Assembly: GCA_934654765.1 (NCBI GenBank)
Contig: CAKUGX010000088.1
Coordinates: forward strand, 1-8,282
Source of the DNA: an uncultured Collinsella sp.
GTDB taxonomy: Bacteria > Actinomycetota > Coriobacteriia > Coriobacteriales > Coriobacteriaceae
Direction: 5' to 3'
DNA length: 8,282 bases
Below are positions 1 through 6,636 of this stretch, piece by piece (the stretch's first letter is position 1; each line of letters begins with the position of its first letter). The notes beneath the pieces were generated by a model that was given only the letters and a program-made list of their open reading frames with translations, was not told where the DNA came from and did no database searches. A program made the position numbers and the translations under genes.

Positions 1-17
1 TAGCAGCTGAGTGCCCG

Positions 18-144
18 CCGGAAGTATGCTGCAAATTCCGGAGTCCTCGAGCACGCCGTTGTTTTTGCGTAAAGAAACAGCAGGTAGAAACGTTGTCGCC
101 ATCCAGTGTGGGCGCCATGTCAAGAATTTGCCGCATACTTCCGG
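18..144. repeat. REPIN-like element: two inverted 21-bp units
   Basis: The left unit (18-38) and the reverse complement of the right unit (124-144) match at 20 of 21 positions; the one difference is T30 against C132. They are separated by 85 bp. The left unit extends into a near-palindrome of its own, CCGGAA (18-23), 12 bases, TTCCGG (36-41); in the right unit one outer half has decayed to CAAGAA. The layout resembles REP doublets (REPINs/BIMEs) or a small non-autonomous mobile element, and in RNA could form a long stem. A paired operator is the main alternative. On the minus strand a frame starting at 136 reads through the element without a stop to the left edge, which probably reflects the repeat rather than a gene. 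I have an unverified impression that similar short frames recur in Collinsella annotations. Confidence 0.7.
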
Positions 145-228
145 GTTGGACGCTCATTTAGCACTCTCGATGTCTCCTCATCCTCTAAAAAAGTTCTTAA
201 AACAGCCTTAAAGGCGTTCCAACTCGCG

Positions 229-257
229 TTGACAGCGTAAAATACGCATGTTTGACT
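229..257 (+). promoter_or_regulatory. Candidate promoter of the pel operon
   Basis: A perfect TTGACA -35 hexamer lies at 229-234. At 17-bp spacing the -10 position (252-257) reads TTGACT, only 3 of 6 matches to TATAAT, so this would be a weak promoter that may need activation. An alternative -10, TAAAAT (238-243, 5 of 6 matches), lacks a good -35 at normal spacing. The A-rich tracts at 185-204 could act as an upstream element. Transcription would begin near 264, leaving a leader of under 30 bases before pelD, too short for a riboswitch. Confidence 0.4.
235..247. promoter_or_regulatory. 13-bp perfect palindrome in the promoter spacer
   Basis: GCGTA-AAA-TACGC is a perfect inverted repeat with 5-bp arms. 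It sits immediately after the TTGACA -35 box and inside the spacer of the proposed promoter, a typical position for a repressor operator. The binding protein cannot be named from sequence. Chance occurrence is possible for arms of this length. Confidence 0.35.
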
Positions 258-276
258 ATGACAGAAGTGGATTTTA

Positions 277-285
277 GGGGAGGAG
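277..285 (+). promoter_or_regulatory. Ribosome binding site of pelD
   Basis: GGGGAGGAG contains the GGAGG core (279-283), which lies 8 bases before the ATG at 292. This is a near-optimal Shine-Dalgarno site and fixes the pelD start. Confidence 0.85.
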
Positions 286-291
286 TACGCC

Positions 292-2430
292 ATGGAGGTG
301 CTGGTTGTTGGCAACACCGCATATGTTGACGATGACTTTTGCGCCAAGGCATTCCCTGGGGACCACGTTAAGGTTGTAGCCGCGCAGGAAGCGCGCCGCG
401 ACGAGTCGTCGCCCCATGCCTCGTGGAAAGAGCTGCTTCAGCACTTGGAGCAGGCCTACGAGTTCGACCGCGTGGTCTACCTGTCTAATTACCTAACCCC
501 GCATACCGATACCGTGGGCGATATCGAGCTGCTGCGCTCGGTCTTTCGTACGTGCGCGGGTCGCCGGGTCCAACTGCTGTATGTAGCGGGGCCCGCGGGT
601 GCCGAGGGTGCCGCCGATGCCGCGGGGCGAACGGGCAAGGGCATTATCGCGCACGCAGCCAACGACCTGTGCCGCTACTACGCTGCTCGCGAGGGCGTTC
701 AGGCCAAGATCCTGCGCGTGCCGTTCCTGTATACCGCGTCTGCCACGCTGGAGGACCCGTTTTTGGTGCCGCTGTTCGACGCATGCTCAACCGGATCCGC
801 CGCTCTGCAGGGCGCGCAGGATGCGGCGTTTCCCCTGCTGTGTGCCGAGGAGCTTTCGGTGCTGGTACGCCGTATCTTCGACAGCTGGAATGGTAACTTT
901 GAGACGCTCGACGTAGCCGATACCTTCCATCACACGGTGGGTGAGGTGGGCGAGGCCCTTCAGGCGCTGTTTCCAGGGCTCTCAGTTGCCTATGGCGATT
1001 CTGCCGGCTACGCCCTGTCCGCCAGCGACGTCGCTCGCGTGCGCTATGGCTGGTTTCAGCGCTACGACTTGCTGCGCGACCTCTCGACCATTCAGGCTCG
1101 CTGGGATGCTGGCCGTGCAAAGAAGGTCAACCCCTTGCGCGCGGCCATCGACTGCATTCAAATGCGCACGCTGCCTGTCAAATGCCTGGAGACGGCAGCC
1201 GCCTGGGTGCTCTTTGAAGTGCTGGAGCGCTTGTTCTCCCAATCGACCCAGCTCAACGTGCTCGATTATCGCCTGCTCTACGTGGTGCTCATCGGCACGC
1301 TGTATGGCTTGGACTTTGGCCTGGTTGCGGCGCTGCTGGCGTCGGTGGGTTTGGCCGCGAGTTACTTTACTCTGTACGGCTATACCTTCCAGGGCCTGTT
1401 CTACGAGCCGTCCAACTGGCTGCCGTTTATTGCGTACTTTGTTGTGGGTGCCGTGTGCGGCTATGTGCAGCTGCGCAACAGCGAAGCCATTAGGGCGGAG
1501 CGCGATCAAAACGAGCTCGTGCGCAACCGCAATACGTTCCTTACGCAGCTCTATCACGACGCGATCGAGGACAAGCGCGCGTACAGGCGCCAGATCGTGG
1601 GTCGCCACGACAGCTTTGGCAAGATCTTTGCCGTGACGCAGGAGCTCGACGTGTTCAACCCACGCGACATCTATCGCAAGTGCTGCGAGCTTCTGGGCGA
1701 GATCCTCGAGAACGATTCGGTGACGATCTACCATGTTTCGGGCGGGGCATTTGCACGCCTGGTGGCAGCAAGTCCTGCGATTGCCGAAGATGCCGCACGC
1801 TCGCTCACGCTTGAGCAGCTTGCACCTCTTTTGGGCGACGGGGGTCGTTCGAATCTGTGGGTGAACCGCGAGCTGACGCCGGGGCTTCCCATGTTTGGAT
1901 ACACGATCGAGCGCGACGGGGCACCCGCCGTGTTGATCTTTGTGCGTCGCGCGGCCGAAAACCAAATGACCCTCTATTATCAAAACCTGTTCCGCATCTT
2001 GTGTGGCCTGGTCGAAAGCGCGCTGGGCCGCGCCTTTGACTATGAGGCGGTGGCACAGGATAAACGCTGCGTTGACGGCACTTGCGTGCTCAAGCAGGCT
2101 GCCTTTGGCCAAGAGCTCGCGGCCGAGCAGGCGCTGGCAGATGGCAAGATGGGCAGCTTTTTGCTCCTGCGCGTGGTACCGGGCATGGAGTCTGTCGGCG
2201 AGCTGGCGGCCGCAATTGGGCCGGCAATCCGCGAGAGCGATGCGGCGGGCCTGGTCGATGGTGACATGCTCTACCTGCTTATGCGCCAGGCAAAGGCGTG
2301 CGATCTGCCCATTATCCGCGAGCGCCTGAGCGAAAAGCAGATTGCGGTGGAGCCCGTTGACGGCGAGGACATCGTGGCGCTGCTGCAGCACATCTCTTAC
2401 ACCGGTGACGGTGAGGGGGGTGCCGCTTGA
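292..2430 (+). CDS. pelD: PelD-like c-di-GMP receptor with N-terminal SDR-like domain
   Basis: Predicted inner-membrane regulator of Pel polysaccharide synthesis, 712 residues against about 455 for Pseudomonas PelD. Domains in order: an SDR/epimerase-like region (1 to about 285); hydrophobic segments near 299-315, 326-340, 343-359 and 377-392; a charged, probably coiled-coil linker (about 393-430); a GAF-like domain (about 440-580); and a degenerate GGDEF domain (about 590-705). The inhibitory-site motif RxxD is intact as R647-E-S-D650. Five residues later, where active diguanylate cyclases have GGDEF, it reads DGDML (656-660). This is the PelD signature: it should bind cyclic-di-GMP but not make it. 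In the SDR-like part the usual Tyr and Lys positions align with G117 and H121 and the glycine-rich loop is poor (VVGNTAYV, 5-12), so it is probably not an active enzyme. First gene of the operon; its stop overlaps the pelE start. Confidence 0.88.
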   Translation: MEVLVVGNTAYVDDDFCAKAFPGDHVKVVAAQEARRDESSPHASWKELLQHLEQAYEFDRVVYLSNYLTPHTDTVGDIELLRSVFRTCAGRRVQLLYVAGPAGAEGAADAAGRTGKGIIAHAANDLCRYYAAREGVQAKILRVPFLYTASATLEDPFLVPLFDACSTGSAALQGAQDAAFPLLCAEELSVLVRRIFDSWNGNFETLDVADTFHHTVGEVGEALQALFPGLSVAYGDSAGYALSASDVARVRYGWFQRYDLLRDLSTIQARWDAGRAKKVNPLRAAIDCIQMRTLPVKCLETAAAWVLFEVLERLFSQSTQLNVLDYRLLYVVLIGTLYGLDFGLVAALLASVGLAASYFTLYGYTFQGLFYEPSNWLPFIAYFVVGAVCGYVQLRNSEAIRAERDQNELVRNRNTFLTQLYHDAIEDKRAYRRQIVGRHDSFGKIFAVTQELDVFNPRDIYRKCCELLGEILENDSVTIYHVSGGAFARLVAASPAIAEDAARSLTLEQLAPLLGDGGRSNLWVNRELTPGLPMFGYTIERDGAPAVLIFVRRAAENQMTLYYQNLFRILCGLVESALGRAFDYEAVAQDKRCVDGTCVLKQAAFGQELAAEQALADGKMGSFLLLRVVPGMESVGELAAAIGPAIRESDAAGLVDGDMLYLLMRQAKACDLPIIRERLSEKQIAVEPVDGEDIVALLQHISYTGDGEGGAA
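2413..2429 (+). promoter_or_regulatory. RBS and TTG start of pelE inside the end of pelD
   Basis: GAGGGGGG (2413-2420) lies 6 bases before a TTG codon at 2427-2429 that overlaps the pelD stop as TTGA. This supports a TTG start and translational coupling. The predicted first membrane helix begins immediately after it, and no better ATG/GTG lies near a Shine-Dalgarno site. Confidence 0.7.
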
Positions 2431-3332
2431 TCTCGCTTGTCGTTGCTGCCGTCTTGCTGCTGATTCATGCGCTGGTTTGCCTGATGCTGTGGACGCTCAT
2501 GAAGTTGGGCCTGCTGCCGGTTCGCGGTCACATGCTGGCTGTGATTGTGCTGGTGCCGCTATGGGGCCCGTTGCTGGTGGTTCTGCTATCGGTCCGCGGT
2601 GCGTTGTTTGGCGAGGGGCTGAAAGAGTCTGCGCTGGAGTCGCTGCGCTTCAACGACGACCTGCATCGCAGCATCCTAGTGCACGAACGTGATGCCGATG
2701 CATGCGTAGTGCCGCTCGAGGAGGCGCTCATCGTCAACGACCCGGCAGACCGGCGCCGACTAATGCTCTCCATGCTCACCGAGGAGCCCGACGCGTACCT
2801 GGCGCAGCTGCAGGCGGCTAAGCTTAACGACGACGTTGAGGTGGCGCACTATGCCGCGACGGCGGTGGCGCAGATTTCTAAGGAGTCCGATCTTAAACTG
2901 CAGCAGCTGGAACGTGCTTTTAAGACCGACCCGAGCGCGCAAAACCTCAATGAATACTGCGATTTTCTTGGCGAGTACTTGGGCTCGGGCTTGGCCGAGG
3001 GGCGCGTGGCTCAGATTCAGCGCCAACAGTACGTGCGCCTGCTTGCGCGTCGCTGCGAGCGCGAGGACACCCTTGAGCTTCGCATTCGATACGCGACGGC
3101 GCTGGCCGATGTCGGACAGATCGACGAGGCGCAGACCGTGACCAACCAGCTGGTGCTCGATGTGCCCGAGGAGCAGGAGGTTTGGATGCTTTGTCTGCGC
3201 CTTGCGGTGATGCGCCGCGACGGTGACGAGGTCCACCGCGTGATCGATGCGATTGACAAACAGCATGTATACTTGAGCGCCGCCAACCGCGAGGAACTGG
3301 CGTTTTGGCGCAACGGAGAGGAGGCCCGATGA
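2427..3332 (+). CDS. pelE: PelE-like membrane protein with helical-repeat tail
   Basis: A 301-residue protein, close in size to Pseudomonas PelE (about 330). Two hydrophobic helices (about 3-24 and 36-55) are followed by a cytosolic, acidic, alpha-helical region. Within it, segments such as RIRYATALADVGQIDEAQTV resemble a tetratricopeptide repeat, with helix pairs repeating to the C-terminus. In the family, PelE is a scaffold that joins PelD and PelG in the synthase complex; it has no enzymatic role that I know of. The call rests on topology plus position between pelD and pelA, because primary sequence is poorly conserved in this family. It starts at TTG and overlaps pelD by 4 bases. Its TGA overlaps the ATG of the next gene, and the Shine-Dalgarno site for that gene (GGAGAGGAGG, 3315-3324) lies inside its last codons. 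Confidence 0.8.
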   Translation: MISLVVAAVLLLIHALVCLMLWTLMKLGLLPVRGHMLAVIVLVPLWGPLLVVLLSVRGALFGEGLKESALESLRFNDDLHRSILVHERDADACVVPLEEALIVNDPADRRRLMLSMLTEEPDAYLAQLQAAKLNDDVEVAHYAATAVAQISKESDLKLQQLERAFKTDPSAQNLNEYCDFLGEYLGSGLAEGRVAQIQRQQYVRLLARRCEREDTLELRIRYATALADVGQIDEAQTVTNQLVLDVPEEQEVWMLCLRLAVMRRDGDEVHRVIDAIDKQHVYLSAANREELAFWRNGEEAR

Positions 3333-5209
3333 GCGTGGTGCATTATATCCGCGACCGTGCGGGCCATTTTCGCTGGATGGGGCTGCTTGTGGTGTGGGCG
3401 GTCTTTATTGCCATGGCAGCCGTGCTGCTGGTGGAGCGCGCCGGCGTACAGTACAGTGCGGGCCAGCATAAGCTGGGGATGCTTGCCGCCAACGATGCGG
3501 TGCCGGCCTCCTCGGCAATATTTGGCCAAAAGCCCACGTGCCTGGTCATTACCGATTCCGATCAAGCTGGCGTCGAGGACGTAAAGGAGCAGTTCGACCA
3601 GATTCTGCTCGACATGAAGATCGCGCACCGCGACGTGGACCTTGCCCTGGACGGCTCGGATGCCATTCCCTCGCTGACCTCCTACGATCGCGTGATTTTG
3701 CTCATGCCGTCGCTCGATGGGCTCGGTACGCACCTGAGCGACATTATGAGTTGGGTGAGTGCCGGCGGTTCGCTTATGCTCGCCATGCCGCCGGATAACT
3801 CGAGCTATCTGCAAGTGATTGCCCCCAAGCTTGGCATTGAATCGCCCGGATATGACTATGAAAAAGCCGAAAGCATTGTGCCGAGCGAGGACTTTATGCT
3901 GGGCGGGGGAGAGCGCTACGAGCTCTCGGACCCTTTTGATTCGTCGCTTTCGGTTTCGCTGCGCGAGACGGCTCGTGTGTGGGCAAAGACCGGCGATGCG
4001 GGCGCCCCGCTCATTTGGTCGAATGACTGCGGTAGCGGTCGCACCGTGGTGTGCAATATCGGCATCTACGACAAGGTCATGCGTGGTTTTTACGCCGCGG
4101 CGATCAGCCTGCTGGGCGATGCCACGGTTTACCCCGTCATCAACAGCGCCGTCTTCTATCTGGACGACTTTCCCAGCCCCGTGCCCTCGGGCGACGGCAC
4201 CTACATCAAGCGCGACTACGGGCTTTCTATCGCCGACTTTTATGCCAAGGTCTGGTGGCCCGATCTGCAAAAGCTCGCGCAAAAATATGGCGTTCGCTTT
4301 ACCGGCGTGATGATCGAAAACTACGAGGACGCGGTCAACCAGACCGAGCCCGCGCGCCAGGCCGATACCACGCAGTTCCGCTACTTTGGCGGCATGCTGC
4401 TGCAGATGGGCGGAGAGCTGGGTTTCCACGGCTACAACCATCAGCCGCTGGCGCTCTGGGATACCGTCTATGGCACACTGTACGACTACAAGACGTGGAA
4501 GAACAAGGAGACGCTCGTCGCATCGCTCAACGAGCTTATCGCCTTTCAGGACGAGGTGCTGCCCAACGCGCACGGTTCGGTCTACGTTCCGCCGTCAAAT
4601 ATCCTTTCGGCCCGCGCGCGCAAGCTTATCGGCACCGACGTTCCGCGCATTAAGACCATTGCCAGTACGTATTTTGAGGATGGCACCGACCTGCCGTACG
4701 TGCAGGAGTTTGGCGTGGCGAGCGATGGCATTGTGGAGCAGCCGCGTATTGTCTCGGGCGGCATGGTCAACGATTCCTATATGCGTCTGGCAGCCGTGTC
4801 CGAGCTCAACATGCACTACGTGAGTACGCACTTTATGCACCCGGACGACCTACTGGATCCCGATCGCGGAGCCAAGGAGGGCTGGGAGGTCTACAAGGGC
4901 GGTCTGACCAACTACCTGGAGTGGCTTACCAAGTCTGCGCCCGACCTGCGTCGCCAGACCGGCTCGGAATGCTCGGGCGCCATCCAGCGCTTTTCGTCCG
5001 TGACGGTGAGCGTGGATACAAGTGCGGATGCCTGGACGCTCAGCCTGGGCAATTTCCACGACGAGGCGTGGCTCATGTTCCGCGCCAACAACGGCGAGCC
5101 GGGTGCAGTCACGGGTGGCGAGATTACGCATCTGACGGGCGATCTGTACCTGGTTAAAGCCACGGACAAGACGGTGACCATTGCACGCAAGGAGGGTGGC
5201 AACAAATGA
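3329..5209 (+). CDS. pelA: PelA-type DUF2194 polysaccharide deacetylase
   Basis: A 626-residue predicted de-N-acetylase acting on the exported polymer outside the membrane. The ATG at 3329 is preferred over an in-frame TTG at 3305 because it follows GGAGAGGAGG and overlaps the pelE stop as ATGA. A single N-terminal hydrophobic helix (about 16-35) after a basic stretch suggests a membrane anchor rather than a cleaved signal. A Rossmann-like region follows (about 60-250, starting near PTCLVITDSDQAGVEDV). The deacetylase core has the family motif LDDFPSP (278-284, D279/D280) and metal-ligand candidates H367-GYN-H371, equivalent to the HxxxH of Pseudomonas PelA. The last 80 or so residues look like a beta-rich domain. 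Pseudomonas PelA is a larger hydrolase-deacetylase fusion; here the glycoside hydrolase part is absent, as in the Gram-positive pelDEADAFG arrangement. It overlaps pelF by 4 bases. Confidence 0.88.
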   Translation: MSVVHYIRDRAGHFRWMGLLVVWAVFIAMAAVLLVERAGVQYSAGQHKLGMLAANDAVPASSAIFGQKPTCLVITDSDQAGVEDVKEQFDQILLDMKIAHRDVDLALDGSDAIPSLTSYDRVILLMPSLDGLGTHLSDIMSWVSAGGSLMLAMPPDNSSYLQVIAPKLGIESPGYDYEKAESIVPSEDFMLGGGERYELSDPFDSSLSVSLRETARVWAKTGDAGAPLIWSNDCGSGRTVVCNIGIYDKVMRGFYAAAISLLGDATVYPVINSAVFYLDDFPSPVPSGDGTYIKRDYGLSIADFYAKVWWPDLQKLAQKYGVRFTGVMIENYEDAVNQTEPARQADTTQFRYFGGMLLQMGGELGFHGYNHQPLALWDTVYGTLYDYKTWKNKETLVASLNELIAFQDEVLPNAHGSVYVPPSNILSARARKLIGTDVPRIKTIASTYFEDGTDLPYVQEFGVASDGIVEQPRIVSGGMVNDSYMRLAAVSELNMHYVSTHFMHPDDLLDPDRGAKEGWEVYKGGLTNYLEWLTKSAPDLRRQTGSECSGAIQRFSSVTVSVDTSADAWTLSLGNFHDEAWLMFRANNGEPGAVTGGEITHLTGDLYLVKATDKTVTIARKEGGNK

Positions 5210-6633
5210 GAATCTGTTTGGTACTCGAGGGTTGCTACCCCTATGTGCACGGCGGAGTGTCCACCTGGATGCACGGCTACATACAGGCCATGCCCGAGCA
5301 CGAGTTTGTGCTGTGGGTGATTGGCGCGCATGCTGCCGACCGCGGCAAGTTTGTCTATGAGCTGCCCGGCAACGTGGTCGAGGTACACGAGGTATTTCTG
5401 GACGATGCCCTGCGGCTTTCGGGCGAGCAAGAAGAGGCCGATTTTAACGCCCGCGAGCGCGAGGCGCTGCGCCGCCTGGTGTCGCTTTCTAATCCGGACT
5501 GGGACGTGTTGTTCGATATCTTCCAGCGCCGTCGCGTGCATCCGCTCTCGTTTTTGCAGAGCCGCACGTTTATGGATATCTTTCGCGACGTGTGCCTGGC
5601 CGAGTACCCCTACACGCCTTTTGCCGACGCATTCCACACTATGCGCTCCATGTTGCTGCCCGTGCTCTACCTGCTGGGCAGCGAGGTGCCGGTGGCCGAT
5701 GTGTACCACGCCATCTCGACCGGCTACGGCGGCCTGCTCGCCTGTCTGGGCTCAAGCGTTCACCAGGCTCCGGTGCTGCTGACCGAGCACGGCATCTATA
5801 CCCGCGAGCGCGAGGAAGAGATCATTCGCGCCGACTGGGTGGTGCCGTCGTTTAAGGACCGCTGGATTCGCTTTTTCTACCTGCTTTCGGAGGAGATCTA
5901 CCGCCGCGCCTTCCGTGTGACGAGCTTGTTCCATAACGCCCGCAAGACGCAGATCGATATGGGCTGCGATGCGGACAAATGCCTGGTCATTCCCAATGGC
6001 ATCCAGTTCGACCGCTTTAAGGACATTCCCTTAAAGCCCGATGACGGCTGGGTGGACATTGGCGCGGTGGTGCGTCTGGCGCCCATCAAGGACGTCAAGA
6101 CCATGATTTACGCCTTCTTTGAGCTGCACGAGCGCCTGCCCAAGGTGCGCCTGCACATCATGGGCGGCGTGGATGACGAGGAGTACGGAGCCGAGTGCCA
6201 TGCGCTCGTCGATACCCTGGGCGTGCGCGATCTGATCTTTACCGGGCGCGTCAACGTGGTCGAGTACATGGAAAAGCTCGACTTTACCATTCTGACGAGC
6301 ATCTCCGAGGGCCAGCCGCTCAGCGTGCTGGAGTCGCTTGCAGCGCGCCGTCCCTGCGTGACGACCGAGGTGGGCTGCTGCCGCGAGCTGCTCGAAGGCG
6401 CCCCGGGCGATGACTTTGGCGTGGCAGGTTTTTTGACGCCGCCCATGTATCGCAAGGGCTTGGCCGATGCCATGGAGCGCATGTGCGTGAGCCGCGCCCG
6501 CCGTATCGAGATGGGGGAGCGCGGCCAGCGTCGTGTTGCCACGTACTTCTTGCACGAGCAGATGCTCGCCAACTATCGCGCGCTGTACGACGAGACGGCG
6601 CGTTCGTTTGACCTGCCCAGAGAGGGGGAGTAG
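5206..6633 (+). CDS. pelF: PelF-like GT4 glycosyltransferase
   Basis: A 475-residue cytosolic GT-B fold glycosyltransferase of family GT4, predicted to polymerise Pel from a UDP-sugar donor. The N-terminal motif EGCYPYVHGGVSTW (8-21) is the characteristic PelF loop. EHGIYTRER (194-202) and IPNGI (262-266) follow in the usual places, and the nucleotide-sugar EX7E motif is intact as E368...E376 within SEGQPLSVLE. Length matches the family (about 500 residues). No membrane segment is visible, so recruitment to PelD/PelE/PelG is expected. The ATG overlaps the pelA stop as ATGA, and AAGGAGGG (5189-5196) lies 9 bases upstream. The donor sugar (UDP-GlcNAc or UDP-GalNAc versus UDP-Glc) cannot be read from the sequence. 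Confidence 0.93.
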   Translation: MRICLVLEGCYPYVHGGVSTWMHGYIQAMPEHEFVLWVIGAHAADRGKFVYELPGNVVEVHEVFLDDALRLSGEQEEADFNAREREALRRLVSLSNPDWDVLFDIFQRRRVHPLSFLQSRTFMDIFRDVCLAEYPYTPFADAFHTMRSMLLPVLYLLGSEVPVADVYHAISTGYGGLLACLGSSVHQAPVLLTEHGIYTREREEEIIRADWVVPSFKDRWIRFFYLLSEEIYRRAFRVTSLFHNARKTQIDMGCDADKCLVIPNGIQFDRFKDIPLKPDDGWVDIGAVVRLAPIKDVKTMIYAFFELHERLPKVRLHIMGGVDDEEYGAECHALVDTLGVRDLIFTGRVNVVEYMEKLDFTILTSISEGQPLSVLESLAARRPCVTTEVGCCRELLEGAPGDDFGVAGFLTPPMYRKGLADAMERMCVSRARRIEMGERGQRRVATYFLHEQMLANYRALYDETARSFDLPREGE

Positions 6634-6636
6634 CCG

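Larger units (their letters stand above)
1..291. other. Intergenic region upstream of the pel operon
   Basis: No convincing gene lies here. A plus-strand GTG frame (11-211) and minus-strand frames cross the repeat element, but none has a good ribosome binding site or recognisable protein features. The region contains the inverted-repeat element at 18-144, an AT-rich patch at about 185-212 that includes an 11-bp palindrome GCCTTAAAGGC (205-215), a candidate promoter at 229-257 and the pelD ribosome binding site. No cyclic-di-GMP riboswitch consensus and no clear hairpin-plus-U-tract terminator was seen. Confidence 0.75.

Noticed and set aside
2..136. Minus-strand reading frame of 45 codons crossing the repeat element and open at the left edge
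   Set aside because: Its start and part of its coding lie in the inverted units, there is no strong ribosome binding site, and no protein features are visible. Best explained as a by-product of the repeat, although the true end lies outside the window.
11..211. Plus-strand GTG frame of 66 codons upstream of pelD
   Set aside because: No Shine-Dalgarno site, it runs through both repeat units and the AT-rich patch, and the composition is unlike a protein.
145..291. Cyclic-di-GMP riboswitch ahead of pelD
   Set aside because: No GEMM-type conserved core was seen, and the likely leader is too short to hold one. Cyclic-di-GMP control is better explained by the RxxD site in PelD.
120..347. Minus-strand frame of 75 codons overlapping the pelD start
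   Set aside because: It crosses the proposed promoter and ribosome binding site of pelD and has no domain or signal features.
982..2391. Long antisense frame (469 codons) opposite pelD
   Set aside because: Long antisense frames are expected in high-GC coding DNA. The plus strand has clear PelD motifs, and the antisense product is His/Gln/Arg-rich low-information sequence.
3305..3328. Upstream TTG start for the deacetylase gene, adding 8 residues
   Set aside because: The ATG at 3329 has the proper Shine-Dalgarno site and the ATGA overlap typical of this operon; the TTG would place that site inside the coding sequence.
3017..4573. Long antisense frame (518 codons) opposite pelE and pelA
   Set aside because: Same reason: it spans two plus-strand genes with strong family motifs and has no recognisable features of its own.
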